From assembly GCA_021811315.1 (NCBI GenBank), contig JAJZPF010000002.1:31958-95957 (forward strand): a stretch of DNA of 64,000 bases, read 5' to 3'. Within the stretch, counting starts at the first letter, position 1. Every line of letters starts with the position of its first letter. Below are positions 7,471 to 15,144 of this stretch, piece by piece. The position numbers were made by a program, and so were the translations under genes. The notes beneath the pieces were generated by a model that saw nothing but the letters and a program-made list of their open reading frames with translations, was not told the DNA's origin and did no database searches. The DNA comes from a bacterium. GTDB lineage: Bacteria; Elusimicrobiota; Elusimicrobia; Elusimicrobiales; UBA9959.

Positions 7471-8574
7471 TTATGGATTACTAGCCTCAGGTACGATGAC
7501 GGTCGCTATCACCGCCCCGTCGCAGGCGTAAGAAAAGACGGCATTGGTCGCAGCAGGCACGGCCGGCACCGTCCAGTAGAAACCGAAGGCCGTCCCGATC
7601 GGGAGGACACGCGAGTTCACGGGCGTAGGGATATCGTCGACAAGACCTCCAACAGAACTGACCGCCTTTACCTTCCAATAATCCACGCGGCCTGCCGGTG
7701 GGAGACAGAAATACATGCTCCGCGCCCTGGCGCCGGCCGGGAGCCTGAAATGGAAAGCACCGTCGGCGCCGCGTTCCGGGGCGGCGTCCGACCACTCTCC
7801 CGACGCCGCGCGCACGGCTATTTTAAGCGTACCGCCCTTTACCCAGGCGCGGCTGCCTCCAGGCACGGCCTTTTCCTCGAAGAGCGTGGTCTTGGGGTCG
7901 AAACGCGCCGCGCAGGCCAGCACCGCGGGGTTCTCGGAAGGGTCCAGGAGCTCCTGGATGAAGCCGGCCGTACCCTCGTTCCAGAAATAGGCCGCGGCGC
8001 CTTCTTGCTCCGGACCCGACAAGTAAGTCTCCCTGGCTTTAACCTCGCGCAGAGCGAAGCCGTCATTCATCTGCACAAGCTTATGCGGCGCGGAATCGCC
8101 CACGGAATAGCCGCACCCCTTTTTCTGGAACACCAGCGTCTCGCGCGGGCCGGTGTCCGCCCCGCCCACTCTGGAGCGAACGTCGACCAGATGGTACGAA
8201 GTTCCATCGGAAACGAGGGCGAGAACAACGGCAGCCTTACCATTATGCCCGGCCAGCACCACGTCTTCCGCGCCGTCCCCGTTGAAATCGGCCCGGACCG
8301 CATAAGGGAAGGACCCAACGGAGTAAGGATACCCGGCCAACGCCACCTCCGGATAGTCTGCATTGCGCCAAAGCCGAAGCGCCGGCAGACGTTCCTGCAG
8401 TATCGCCGTAAACCCTGGCGGCAGCTGGATGTCCCGAACGGGGGCCGTTACAACCGGAGCGGCATAGGCGGAACTGACTGCCTTCGCTACCGCATCGTTC
8501 CTTCCGTTCGACGCGGCCGCTCCGTCCAGTGACAGCAAACACGCGATAAGACCTGCGAAAAGTATCTTTCTCAT
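7471..8574 (-). CDS. Secreted hypothetical protein with an FG-GAP-like segment
   Basis: The start at 8574 (MRKILF) follows GAGGG and gives 367 residues with a Sec signal peptide (about residues 1-20, ending DGAAA). A segment around residues 95-125, YAVRADFNGDGAEDVVLAGHNGKAAVVL, looks like one FG-GAP/VCBS-type calcium-binding blade. The remainder is not recognised. The C-terminal 100 residues have the alternating pattern of beta-sandwich domains (PVNSRVLPIGTAFGFYWTVP). It lies 53 bases downstream of another secreted protein gene on the same strand, so they may be co-expressed. Confidence 0.65.
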   Translation of the reverse strand: MRKILFAGLIACLLSLDGAAASNGRNDAVAKAVSSAYAAPVVTAPVRDIQLPPGFTAILQERLPALRLWRNADYPEVALAGYPYSVGSFPYAVRADFNGDGAEDVVLAGHNGKAAVVLALVSDGTSYHLVDVRSRVGGADTGPRETLVFQKKGCGYSVGDSAPHKLVQMNDGFALREVKARETYLSGPEQEGAAAYFWNEGTAGFIQELLDPSENPAVLACAARFDPKTTLFEEKAVPGGSRAWVKGGTLKIAVRAASGEWSDAAPERGADGAFHFRLPAGARARSMYFCLPPAGRVDYWKVKAVSSVGGLVDDIPTPVNSRVLPIGTAFGFYWTVPAVPAATNAVFSYACDGAVIATVIVPEASNP

Positions 8575-8627
8575 ATCCTGACCCTCTAATCTAACCCGCA
8601 TTAAATTGCGCTTTCGTCACCCCCCTC

Positions 8628-9905
8628 CTAATCCCCCTCCATGTCTCCCAGGTTATCCTTCAACACTTCTGCAGGGACACGGTAGCTGTCGTTTGGCAGC
8701 ACTTTGACTTCGCCTGTAACAGTATCCACTTTATAGCCTCGGAACACCTGCTGATCGCCATAGGTATCCCCTATACCGCGGGTGATCAGGATACCGTCCG
8801 AGTTGACCCCGAGACATTCCCCCCTGTAGTCCCTGCCGCGCCGGCTGGGGAAAAAGCCTAAAGTTATAACCCGCTCCGGTGCGTTCCGCGGAACGAGGAA
8901 ACAGCCGAACTGGTCCACCGCCAACTCCTTCTCTATCCATGACATGGATTCTTTCCCAATATAGTCGTCCGGCAGTTTTGAAAGCTGCATCTCGGCGCAG
9001 AAGCAGAAGCAGGTCTCCTTGCCGCTGCCTTTCGGAAGCTCCACCATCAACGGCCAGGAAGCGGTAGTGAATTCCTGAACAGTAGAGAAAGCTTTGTTAA
9101 AAGGCTTTTTTACCAAGTCCTCCGCCAGCAAACTAACCCGGCCGGGCGGGATATGCCCGTCTTTATCGACAGCGGGCTCCAGCAGCACCCACTCCCTCTT
9201 CCCCGGGAAGAACGCCACCAGCGTCCCGGAAGATCTGAGAATAACGCCCCCGGGGATCTGCCCGAAAGAAGCCGCCCCATATTCAATACTGCGCAAAAAG
9301 GCTATATCGAACGAGGATACTATGTGCCAGTTATGGTCCTGGACATTCCAGAACGCAAGACCAAAAGCCTGCGGCGCCCTATCTACATAAAAAACGAGGT
9401 AATCTCCGGCATGCCATAAAGAATTAACTTCCAAACCGCGCAGAGGCTCTATGCCGGCCGAAACCACCCTGCCGCCTTTCGTCTTCCAGGACATAATCGG
9501 CAGAGCCGCACACTCAGGCCCCCTGCTGCCCTCGGTAAATGAAAGGGTAGATCCATCCACATCGAACCAATGCGCCACCCTGCCGCCGCAATACTGGCCT
9601 CCGTAAGGTATGTACGGTTCGCTTCCGCCGCGATACTGCTCAGAGAACACAACGTCAGTTGAAACCACCAATTTTTCCGACCTATGCCAACTCAAGGTAG
9701 AACCGGCGACGCTTCCCCCTCGCAAATCCACCGGTTGCGGGATCATAGAGAGAGGATATACAACCCCCGTATTAACAGGCGCTGCCGCCTTCTGTACCGC
9801 CGCGAACTTGCCGATAATTTTTTCTTCCGGCCCTTTTTCCTGCTCCGCAAAGCAGCAATTCCCGGCCACCCCAAGCAAAACTAGAAAAATAATATTTATT
9901 TTCAT
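8628..9905 (-). CDS. Secreted hypothetical protein
   Basis: I start at 9905 (MKINII), preceded by GGGGAAT; the upstream in-frame start at 9923 lacks support. The 425-residue product has a signal peptide (about 1-20, LLGVAGNCCFA). The body is rich in beta-strand patterns with recurring tryptophans and glycines, for example FWNVQDHNWHIVSSF and FFPGKREWVLLEP, reminiscent of a beta-propeller, but no defined repeat could be fixed. No catalytic motif is evident. It precedes the other secreted protein on the same strand. Confidence 0.6.
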   Translation of the reverse strand: MKINIIFLVLLGVAGNCCFAEQEKGPEEKIIGKFAAVQKAAAPVNTGVVYPLSMIPQPVDLRGGSVAGSTLSWHRSEKLVVSTDVVFSEQYRGGSEPYIPYGGQYCGGRVAHWFDVDGSTLSFTEGSRGPECAALPIMSWKTKGGRVVSAGIEPLRGLEVNSLWHAGDYLVFYVDRAPQAFGLAFWNVQDHNWHIVSSFDIAFLRSIEYGAASFGQIPGGVILRSSGTLVAFFPGKREWVLLEPAVDKDGHIPPGRVSLLAEDLVKKPFNKAFSTVQEFTTASWPLMVELPKGSGKETCFCFCAEMQLSKLPDDYIGKESMSWIEKELAVDQFGCFLVPRNAPERVITLGFFPSRRGRDYRGECLGVNSDGILITRGIGDTYGDQQVFRGYKVDTVTGEVKVLPNDSYRVPAEVLKDNLGDMEGD

Positions 9906-10043
9906 GAATGATTCCCCAACCATGATTAATTATCAAGTTATTAAGAGCCGCTCCCCGGATTCTAAACCAGTGTCTGTCCCTAGTTTCCCCTGAATTATAG
10001 GGCAGAGTTCAAAATGGCTGACTATTTTAAAGAGAAAGAAGAC

Positions 10044-11288
10044 TTATTTCTTCCGTAAATTTTGCCAGCGCTTTTCATCAGCCGCTGCTTTTGCGTTCTC
10101 ACCTATCTTACTGTAGGCCGTCGCACGCGCCCTGTAGGCCATAACGTGCTTCGGGGCAATTTCTATCGCCGCAGAAAAATCCTTAATTGCCTTGAGATAT
10201 TCACCCAGCTCTTTATATCCCTGCCCGCGGCTGTAATATGCATCAGCCTTTTTCGGAGCAAGCGCTATCGCCTTCGACAAATCCTCAATTCCTTCTGCAA
10301 TGTCACCTTTATTCAGAAAGGAAAGTCCGCGTGAATAATAAGCTGATTCAAATTCAGGGTCAAGTCTTATCGCCTCTGTAAAATCATTTATAGCTTTAGA
10401 GTAATCACCTTTCTCTGACGCATAGGAGATTCCGCGGTTTAAATATCCGGAGGGGTACTTTGGATCTATTTCTATCGCCTTGGTAAAGTCTTTGATCGCC
10501 TTGTCAGACTCTTTCATGTCCGAGTAGACGCCCCCGCGGTTGTTATATGCCATGGCCAATTGAGGGTTAAACATTATCGCTTTAGAATAATCCTCCAGGG
10601 CCTTAGCGTAATCGCTTTTATGGTGATAGGCAAGTCCGCGGCCCAGATAGCAATCAGCGGCGTCCGCAGTATGATCCGCGATAGCTTTGGAATAATCTTT
10701 TATTGCTTTGTCATATTCACCATTGTCATCATAAATATGTCCACGCCAATAATACGCCTCGACATACATAGGATTAATAGCTATGACTTTTGAAAAATCT
10801 CCGATTGCCTTGTCCAGCCTCCCTTTATGTACATAGGCCAGCCCTCGGCCAAAAAAAGCGGCGGCACTTCCGGTGCTAATCACGATAGCTCTGGAATAAT
10901 CCGCTATCGCCTTATCGAATTCGTGCTTATTAGCGTAAGTCAGCCCACGGGAATTAAAGGCTTCGGAATATTTAGGATTGATCTCTATCGCTTTAGAGTA
11001 GTCTGCAATCGCCTCATTATAACGGCCCTTTTGTCCATATGCGGTCCCGCGGTCTAAATACGCGCGTGCATACCTCGGATAAATTCTAATTCCTATGGTA
11101 AAAGCCTCAATTGCCTTGTCATAATCACCCTTGTTGTAATAGGCCACTCCCACATTGCCGTAGCTTTCCGGGGATTCTTTCTGTGCAGCCTGTTGCTTAA
11201 TAGCGGACGGCTGTTCAGCCTTTACGGGAATCGAAATAAAAAGCGCGGCAAACAGGATTATTCTTGTCATTTGAGCAATAGAAGACAT
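10044..11288 (-). CDS. Periplasmic TPR-repeat protein
   Basis: The 414-residue protein has a signal peptide (MTRIILFAALFISIPVKA begins at residue 7) followed by about ten tandem 34-residue tetratricopeptide repeats with the consensus YxxRGxAYxxKGxYDKAIxDYSKAIxIxP. It ends in a short basic tail. GGGGGT precedes the ATG by 5 bases. TPR arrays of this type are protein-interaction scaffolds; no partner is evident. The gene and its neighbour at 11456 are clearly more AT-rich than the flanking chromosome. Its promoter is cassette copy C (TATAGT at 11323-11318). Confidence 0.85.
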   Translation of the reverse strand: MSSIAQMTRIILFAALFISIPVKAEQPSAIKQQAAQKESPESYGNVGVAYYNKGDYDKAIEAFTIGIRIYPRYARAYLDRGTAYGQKGRYNEAIADYSKAIEINPKYSEAFNSRGLTYANKHEFDKAIADYSRAIVISTGSAAAFFGRGLAYVHKGRLDKAIGDFSKVIAINPMYVEAYYWRGHIYDDNGEYDKAIKDYSKAIADHTADAADCYLGRGLAYHHKSDYAKALEDYSKAIMFNPQLAMAYNNRGGVYSDMKESDKAIKDFTKAIEIDPKYPSGYLNRGISYASEKGDYSKAINDFTEAIRLDPEFESAYYSRGLSFLNKGDIAEGIEDLSKAIALAPKKADAYYSRGQGYKELGEYLKAIKDFSAAIEIAPKHVMAYRARATAYSKIGENAKAAADEKRWQNLRKK

Positions 11289-11317
11289 TGACTACCCCCT
11301 GAGACAGAACCGGATAA

Positions 11318-11360
11318 ACTATACCAAACAAAAAGATCCCGGCAAAACTGCCGTGGTCTT
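11318..11360 (-). promoter_or_regulatory. Terminator-promoter cassette, copy C
   Basis: The minus strand holds a CCGGCAG/TTTGCCGG hairpin with T5 that ends the 11456-12121 gene, followed at once by TTTGGTATAGT. With 17 bases spacing the -35 (TTTGCC) lies in the hairpin. The TATAGT is about 30 bases upstream of the TPR gene start. Confidence 0.6.
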
Positions 11361-11455
11361 TGGAAAAGCTGGCTCCCCCAACGGAACACAGCGGGGAACC
11401 ATTTAACTATATCACGGGATATCAGACTAGCTATCTAGGGTGTTTACGATTCTTC

Positions 11456-12121
11456 TTACTGAACCGTTCCTTCGCGCGCGGATTGGGCATAGAGCAGGAG
11501 GTCTTTGGGCATCGCCGGGTTGGCAGAAATGAAGGCATCTACAATTTTTTCGACCTCTGCTGGGTAGTATAGTTTCGCGTGCCCCAACCCATGCAGCGCG
11601 CTTTGCCTGCAGGCATCGTTCTCCAAAAGCAGAACCTTCTGCATAACCTCCAGGCAGGCAGCGTCTATTTCCCTGTTATCAATCTTCCCTGCTGTGGCCG
11701 GTAAAGGGGCGACATCCCACCACATATAGCACAAGACATTCAGCGGGTTTTCTTCGGCTTCATTTGTCTGCGACAATGAATTCGCACATCGCTCGAAAAA
11801 ACAGTTTTTATAAAGCAAAAAAATGGAATCAATCGTCTCCAATTTTTCCGACAGCGGGATAGCTTTATCCAGCAAGCTGACGAGTTCACTTGAGTTTCCA
11901 CAATCGATGATATACCAAAGTCCCCACTTCAGCTGCAAATTGGAATACTTCCCTAGCAAATCCTTGCTTTCCGTAAATAGTTTCCTGAGATACTTCACGG
12001 ACAATCCAGGGGCGATGCTCGGCATCTGGTTATTAATATCATAATACCAGGGCTCTGGCCCCTCAGGCCGGTCGAATATCCCTTTTACCCATTTCTCGAA
12101 GGTCATTATTTCAGCAGTCAC
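11456..12121 (-). CDS. Hypothetical protein with an HGLGH-containing helical C-terminus
   Basis: The first in-frame TTG (12166) lies upstream of the predicted transcription start, so I choose GTG at 12121 behind GGGAGG; ATG at 12106 is the alternative. The product is about 221 residues, without signal peptide or membrane helix under this start. It is mostly helical, with clustered tryptophans and cysteines. The end DACRQSALHGLGHAKLYYPAEVEKIVDAFI looks like a HEAT-type helical repeat. I do not recognise the family. It belongs to an AT-richer stretch next to the tRNA-Gln integration site, so it may have been acquired. Confidence 0.5.
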   Translation of the reverse strand: MTAEIMTFEKWVKGIFDRPEGPEPWYYDINNQMPSIAPGLSVKYLRKLFTESKDLLGKYSNLQLKWGLWYIIDCGNSSELVSLLDKAIPLSEKLETIDSIFLLYKNCFFERCANSLSQTNEAEENPLNVLCYMWWDVAPLPATAGKIDNREIDAACLEVMQKVLLLENDACRQSALHGLGHAKLYYPAEVEKIVDAFISANPAMPKDLLLYAQSAREGTVQ

Positions 12122-12152
12122 AATTGTTTTAGCCCTCCCGCAACCCGATAAA

Positions 12153-12195
12153 ACTATACCAAACAAAAAGATCCCGGCAAAACTGCCGAGGTCTT
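12153..12195 (-). promoter_or_regulatory. Terminator-promoter cassette, copy D
   Basis: Hairpin 12166-12195 with T5 on the minus strand, joined to TTTGGTATAGT (TATAGT 12158-12153) upstream of the 11456-12121 gene. It is nearly identical to copy C. Confidence 0.6.
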
Positions 12196-12203
12196 TAGAA
12201 AGC

Positions 12204-12357
12204 TGGCTCCGGGACTAGGATTCGGTCACGGGTCTCCTCCTCGCCGTCGCTCGTCGGAGCCCGCGACCCCGCCTCCCCGCTGCGGTCTGCTGGCCTCGCG
12301 GGTCCGGCTTTCAAATCCTAACGCGAGACATAATTATGTCTCGCTGTCCCGGAGCCA
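12204..12357. repeat. 154-bp element bounded by inverted copies of the tRNA-Gln 3' end
   Basis: The left end TGGCTCCGGGACTAGGATT (12204-12222) is the complement of a tRNA-Gln T-stem and acceptor 3' end including CCA. The right end is the same sequence inverted, but split: TTCAAATCCTA (12310-12320), then 25 inserted bases, then GTCCCGGAGCCA (12346-12357). The insert contains a perfect 22-bp palindrome at 12323-12344. The interior is GC-rich with no ORF. Confidence 0.6.
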
Positions 12358-12361
12358 TAAT

Positions 12362-12386
12362 AAAAAACCCCCTGGTAGGGGGTTTT
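12362..12386. terminator. Intrinsic terminator, probably the original tRNA-Gln terminator
   Basis: A6-CCCCC-TGGTA-GGGGG-T4, directly beside the attL core. Before phage insertion it would have followed the tRNA-Gln 3' end on the minus strand. Confidence 0.65.
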
Positions 12387-12394
12387 AAATTTGG

Positions 12395-12408
12395 CTCCGG
12401 GACTAGGA
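12395..12408. other. attL core of the prophage
   Basis: CTCCGGGACTAGGA is identical to 49757-49770 inside the tRNA-Gln gene. The flanking TGG (12392-12394) encodes the CCA tail of the original tRNA, which is absent at the attR copy. Confidence 0.75.
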
Positions 12409-12519
12409 ACATTACCAGAGGCCGCCGCTCTCCCTATGAGAAACGCGGCTTCCGTCGTTTCTCCTATGTAATTGACCGCAGTCTAGCGCAGTCTTGTGCA
12501 GTCTTGCGCGGCGAACCTG

Positions 12520-12537
12520 TGGCACAATTTTGGCACA
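12520..12537. other. Arm-type integrase sites, left
   Basis: TGGCACA occurs at 12520-12526 and 12531-12537. The same pair is found beside attR at 49721-49739, which suits arm-type integrase binding. Between core and arm, direct repeats of GCAGTCT(T/A)G(T/C)GC lie at about 12478-12510. Confidence 0.55.
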
Positions 12538-12540
12538 AAG

Positions 12541-13575
12541 TCAGCGATAGGGCTTGAGGTCGTTGACCACGTGCACCAGGTCCTTCGGCTGCAGGTGCAT
12601 GTAGATCTGCACGGCCCGGCTGGTGGAGTGGCCCATCAACTCCATGATCTGCTTCTCGCTCTTGCCGGCGCGCGCCAGGTCACTGCCGTAGGTATGCCGC
12701 AGCTTGTGGATGAAGCCCTTTATCTTGAGCCCGGCCAGCACCTTCGTGTAGACCACGCTCATCGAGCTCTCGCTGGCAAAGCGCCATGCGCCCTCGGCCA
12801 GCACCCACGGCGACTTCGCCGTCTTGAACTGCTCCCGCAGGTGGTCGCGCAGTTCCTTCGGCATGGGGATGATGCGCGACTTGCCGCACTTGGGAGTCCA
12901 GTCCTTCTTCGGGCAAATGTCGATGGCGCCGTAGTCGCCGAAATCCCAGAGCACGTTCTCCCAGAGCAGGTGGTGCATCTCGCCGGCGCGCAGGCCGGCG
13001 CGAGCGCCCAGGAGCGTGATGGTCTTGAAGATCGCCCGGATCTTCGAAGTCAGGATGGCCTTGATCTCCTCGAACAGGAAGAAGACCACCCGGCCCTTTG
13101 GCAGCGCCACGTTCTTCACGCGGTGCCAGTTCTGCTCCGGCAGCTTCTCGCGCTCCTCGATGCGTACCAGGCTGGCCTTGATGGCGCGGATGGCGCGCTC
13201 CCGGGCGTACAGGCCTACTTCCGGGTCCTTCTCCATGCGCCACTTGAACTCGGTGACCGAGTCCGGGGTGATGTCGGACATGGTCTGGGGATGGAACATT
13301 TCCTCGTAGCGCATGAACGCGAGCTTGTTGGCCCGGTAGGTGGCGCCGTCCTGCTCCTGCCGGCTCCATTCCAGGTAGCGGTCCACGCAGAGCCGCCAGA
13401 GTTTGTGCTTGGCCGGGTCCGGCAGCCGGCCGGCTTGCGCGTCACCCACCAGCTGCGCCAGCTTCATAAGCGCTACTTTGTGGTTCTGCGTGTCCAGGGA
13501 GACACGCTGGCGCTCTCCGTTGGCGTCCTCGTAGTCGGCGTATTTCCAGCCGTTGCGGTCGTAGATCCTGGCCAT
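12541..13575 (-). CDS. int: Tyrosine-family phage integrase
   Basis: The 344-residue recombinase has the catalytic set R196 (GLRAGE), H290-x-x-R293 (HKLR), H316 (GHSTS) and nucleophile Y325 (QIYMH). The N-terminal part (about residues 1-60) is the arm-binding region and about 65-150 is the SAM-like core-binding domain. AAAGGAGGT lies 4 bases before the ATG. It catalyses insertion into and excision from the tRNA-Gln gene whose cores lie at 12395 and 49757. It is the last gene of the leftward repressor operon, so it is probably expressed in the lysogen; excision would need the excisionase-like protein of the rightward operon. Confidence 0.95.
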   Translation of the reverse strand: MARIYDRNGWKYADYEDANGERQRVSLDTQNHKVALMKLAQLVGDAQAGRLPDPAKHKLWRLCVDRYLEWSRQEQDGATYRANKLAFMRYEEMFHPQTMSDITPDSVTEFKWRMEKDPEVGLYARERAIRAIKASLVRIEEREKLPEQNWHRVKNVALPKGRVVFFLFEEIKAILTSKIRAIFKTITLLGARAGLRAGEMHHLLWENVLWDFGDYGAIDICPKKDWTPKCGKSRIIPMPKELRDHLREQFKTAKSPWVLAEGAWRFASESSMSVVYTKVLAGLKIKGFIHKLRHTYGSDLARAGKSEKQIMELMGHSTSRAVQIYMHLQPKDLVHVVNDLKPYR

Positions 13576-13579
13576 AATG

Positions 13580-13810
13580 CTACCTCCTTTCCCAAGGCGG
13601 CTTGCCCTTATGCTTGCAGGAGATCATCGCGGAGTAGCCGTGCCGGCCGGCGCCGGGCAGCTTGGTGATGTTGCCGCCGCACACCGCGCAAAATACGGCG
13701 TCGCGGCACTCGCCCTTGTCGAAATCTATCTCGAGGCTGATCCTGGGGAGGTTGTCGGACAGCAGCATGCCGCAGCGCGGGCAGGTGATCTTCTTGTCGT
13801 TGCCGGGCAT
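13580..13810 (-). CDS. Small zinc-ribbon protein
   Basis: This 76-residue protein has two cysteine pairs, CPRC (near residue 10) and CAVC (near 42), plus C66 in SCKHKG. That is a zinc-ribbon pattern, in outline like phage Com-type regulators, though similarity is only in layout. One base separates it from the upstream gene stop and four from the integrase start, so it is in the lysogeny operon. A DNA- or RNA-binding role is inferred, not shown. Confidence 0.6.
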   Translation of the reverse strand: MPGNDKKITCPRCGMLLSDNLPRISLEIDFDKGECRDAVFCAVCGGNITKLPGAGRHGYSAMISCKHKGKPPWERR

Positions 13811-13811
13811 A

Positions 13812-14045
13812 TCATGTCGGTTCGAGCTCCTCTCGAATGGCCGCCTCCAGCTTCTTGCAGCAGACCGCCACCTGCAGGGCCCCGTTCACCAGCGACACCG
13901 TCGCGTGCTTCTTATGCTCGGGGCAGGGCACGCTCTCGATCTTCTTGACCCGCTGCGCCAGGCGCTGCTTGTTGAGCTCCGCCTGCAGCGCCTCCCGGAT
14001 CTCCCGCCGGGTCGGTTTCAGGTCGTAGCGGATGACGTAGCGCAT
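13812..14045 (-). CDS. Small hypothetical protein of the lysogeny operon
   Basis: The ATG at 14045 overlaps the upstream stop as TGATG, giving 77 residues. It has a basic helical N-terminus (RREIREALQAELNKQRLAQRVKKIE), then CPEH and CCKK that might form a small metal site. I do not recognise a family. Stop-start overlap implies translational coupling to the lipoprotein gene. Confidence 0.5.
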   Translation of the reverse strand: MRYVIRYDLKPTRREIREALQAELNKQRLAQRVKKIESVPCPEHKKHATVSLVNGALQVAVCCKKLEAAIREELEPT

Positions 14046-14464
14046 CAATCAAGATAATTCCACATCACCGGGCTGTCCAGCGTCTCAGCGGGAGAGGAGA
14101 TGGCTATTATCTTGCCGTCGCGCCAGGCGAAGCCGTAGTACTGAAAGCCGACATAGCCGCCGTAGGCGTTCTTGGCGTTCACGCTCAGGGCCGTTACCCA
14201 GACCAGGACCGGCGTAGGGCTGGCAAAGCCGGACTGGATAGCCGTGTTCTTCATCTTGTCGATGGACTTGAAGCGGGCGCTCTCCGGATCCTTGAGGCGC
14301 TCCAGGACGAGGTTCTTTTCCATCTCCTCGTGGTTCGCCGGCGGCTTCGGGCCGAAGTCAGCCTCGGTGGCGTTCTTCAGCATATTGTCGCGCTTGATGC
14401 CGTAGGCGATACCGCACCCGGACAGCATCACGGCGCTCAGCACTATAAAAAGAATATTCTTCAT
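14045..14464 (-). CDS. Prophage lipoprotein expressed from the repressor operon
   Basis: The 139-residue product begins with a lipoprotein signal, LSAVMLSGC, with lipobox cysteine at residue 17. The mature part has no recognised domain; it resembles small bacterial lipoproteins with a conserved lysine-rich start and a beta-rich end (GGYVGFQYYGFAWRDGKIIAI). Being between the repressor and integrase, it should be made in the lysogen. This is the usual position for a lysogenic-conversion or superinfection-exclusion gene (inference). Confidence 0.65.
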   Translation of the reverse strand: MKNILFIVLSAVMLSGCGIAYGIKRDNMLKNATEADFGPKPPANHEEMEKNLVLERLKDPESARFKSIDKMKNTAIQSGFASPTPVLVWVTALSVNAKNAYGGYVGFQYYGFAWRDGKIIAISSPAETLDSPVMWNYLD

Positions 14465-14476
14465 ATCCCCCCTCCC

Positions 14477-15106
14477 TTACGGCGACCACTTCGCCAGCTT
14501 TATCCCCACCACGTCGATGTCGCCCTTCACGAAGATAGATTCATACTTCGGGTTGTCCGGCTTCAGCTCGTAGCCGTCCTTCGTCTTAAAAACGCGCTTG
14601 AGCGTGAACTCGTCGCCGCTAAGCCGGATGACAGCGATCTTGCCGTTGGGGCATTCCTTGTTCTTCGGCTCCACGATCACCACGTAGTCGCCGTCGTATA
14701 GGCTGCCCTTGGGATCGTCCGGGTTCACCATGCAGTCGCCGCTGACGCGCAGCGCGACCGCGCGCCGGTTTGGCAGCTTGACCTCGAGAGGCAGGTGCGT
14801 CTCCGGCGGCATGTCGTAGGAGAAGTTGAAGTTCCTGGCGTTCACCACGCCAACCACCGGGACGCCTTTCTCTTCTGCAGGATCCTTCGGCAGCACGAAC
14901 GGCAGATTTTCGGAGATGTCTTCGACCGCGCAATTGAGCACCTTGGCGATCTTTTCAAGCATCTCCGGGGAGGCCCCGGCCTTGCCGGTTTCGATGTTTG
15001 CTAGTGTAACAAAACTGATTTTTGCGGCCGTCGCCATTCTCCGCTGAGACAAATTCAGCAGTATCCTTCTCCGACGTATTTCCGCACGTTTTGGACGTAT
15101 AGGCAT
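14477..15106 (-). CDS. CI-like repressor, XRE domain plus S24/LexA-like peptidase domain
   Basis: I start at ATG 15106, preceded by AAGGG, in place of TTG 15121; 209 residues. Residues about 6-65 form an XRE helix-turn-helix (LLNLSQRRMATAAKISFVTL). The C-terminal half is a LexA/CI-type peptidase fold: RVSGDCM, then LYDGDYVVIVEP, then EFTLKRV with the catalytic lysine. The nucleophile position holds cysteine (residue 125 in GDCM) where the family has serine, and the usual Ala-Gly cleavage site reads NARN. It may therefore not self-cleave in the normal way. It should bind the operator at 15122-15136. Confidence 0.88.
   Translation of the reverse strand: MPIRPKRAEIRRRRILLNLSQRRMATAAKISFVTLANIETGKAGASPEMLEKIAKVLNCAVEDISENLPFVLPKDPAEEKGVPVVGVVNARNFNFSYDMPPETHLPLEVKLPNRRAVALRVSGDCMVNPDDPKGSLYDGDYVVIVEPKNKECPNGKIAVIRLSGDEFTLKRVFKTKDGYELKPDNPKYESIFVKGDIDVVGIKLAKWSP
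14998..15012. promoter_or_regulatory. Second operator-like site inside the repressor gene
   Basis: TTGCTAGTGTAACAA matches the reverse complement of the main operator (GTGCTAGTGTAGCAC) at 11 of 15 bases and keeps the central GCTAGTGTA. It lies within the repressor coding region, like distal operators in other temperate phages. Confidence 0.35.
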
Positions 15107-15114
15107 ATAGACCC

Positions 15115-15144
15115 TTGACAAGTGCTACACTAGCACGCTATACT
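15115..15144 (+). promoter_or_regulatory. Early rightward promoter (PR-like)
   Basis: A consensus TTGACA (15115-15120) and TATACT (15139-15144) are separated by 18 bases. The 15-bp operator fills the spacer, so repressor binding must block RNA polymerase. Confidence 0.85.
15122..15136. promoter_or_regulatory. Repressor operator, perfect palindrome
   Basis: GTGCTA-CAC-TAGCAC, two perfect 6-bp arms around 3 bases, between the -35 and -10 boxes of the rightward promoter and covering the start region of the leftward one. Confidence 0.8.

Noticed and set aside
7414..8532. 372-codon plus-strand ORF opposite the secreted protein gene
   Set aside because: Arg/Gly-rich composition, no ribosome site; the minus frame has a signal peptide and sensible codons.
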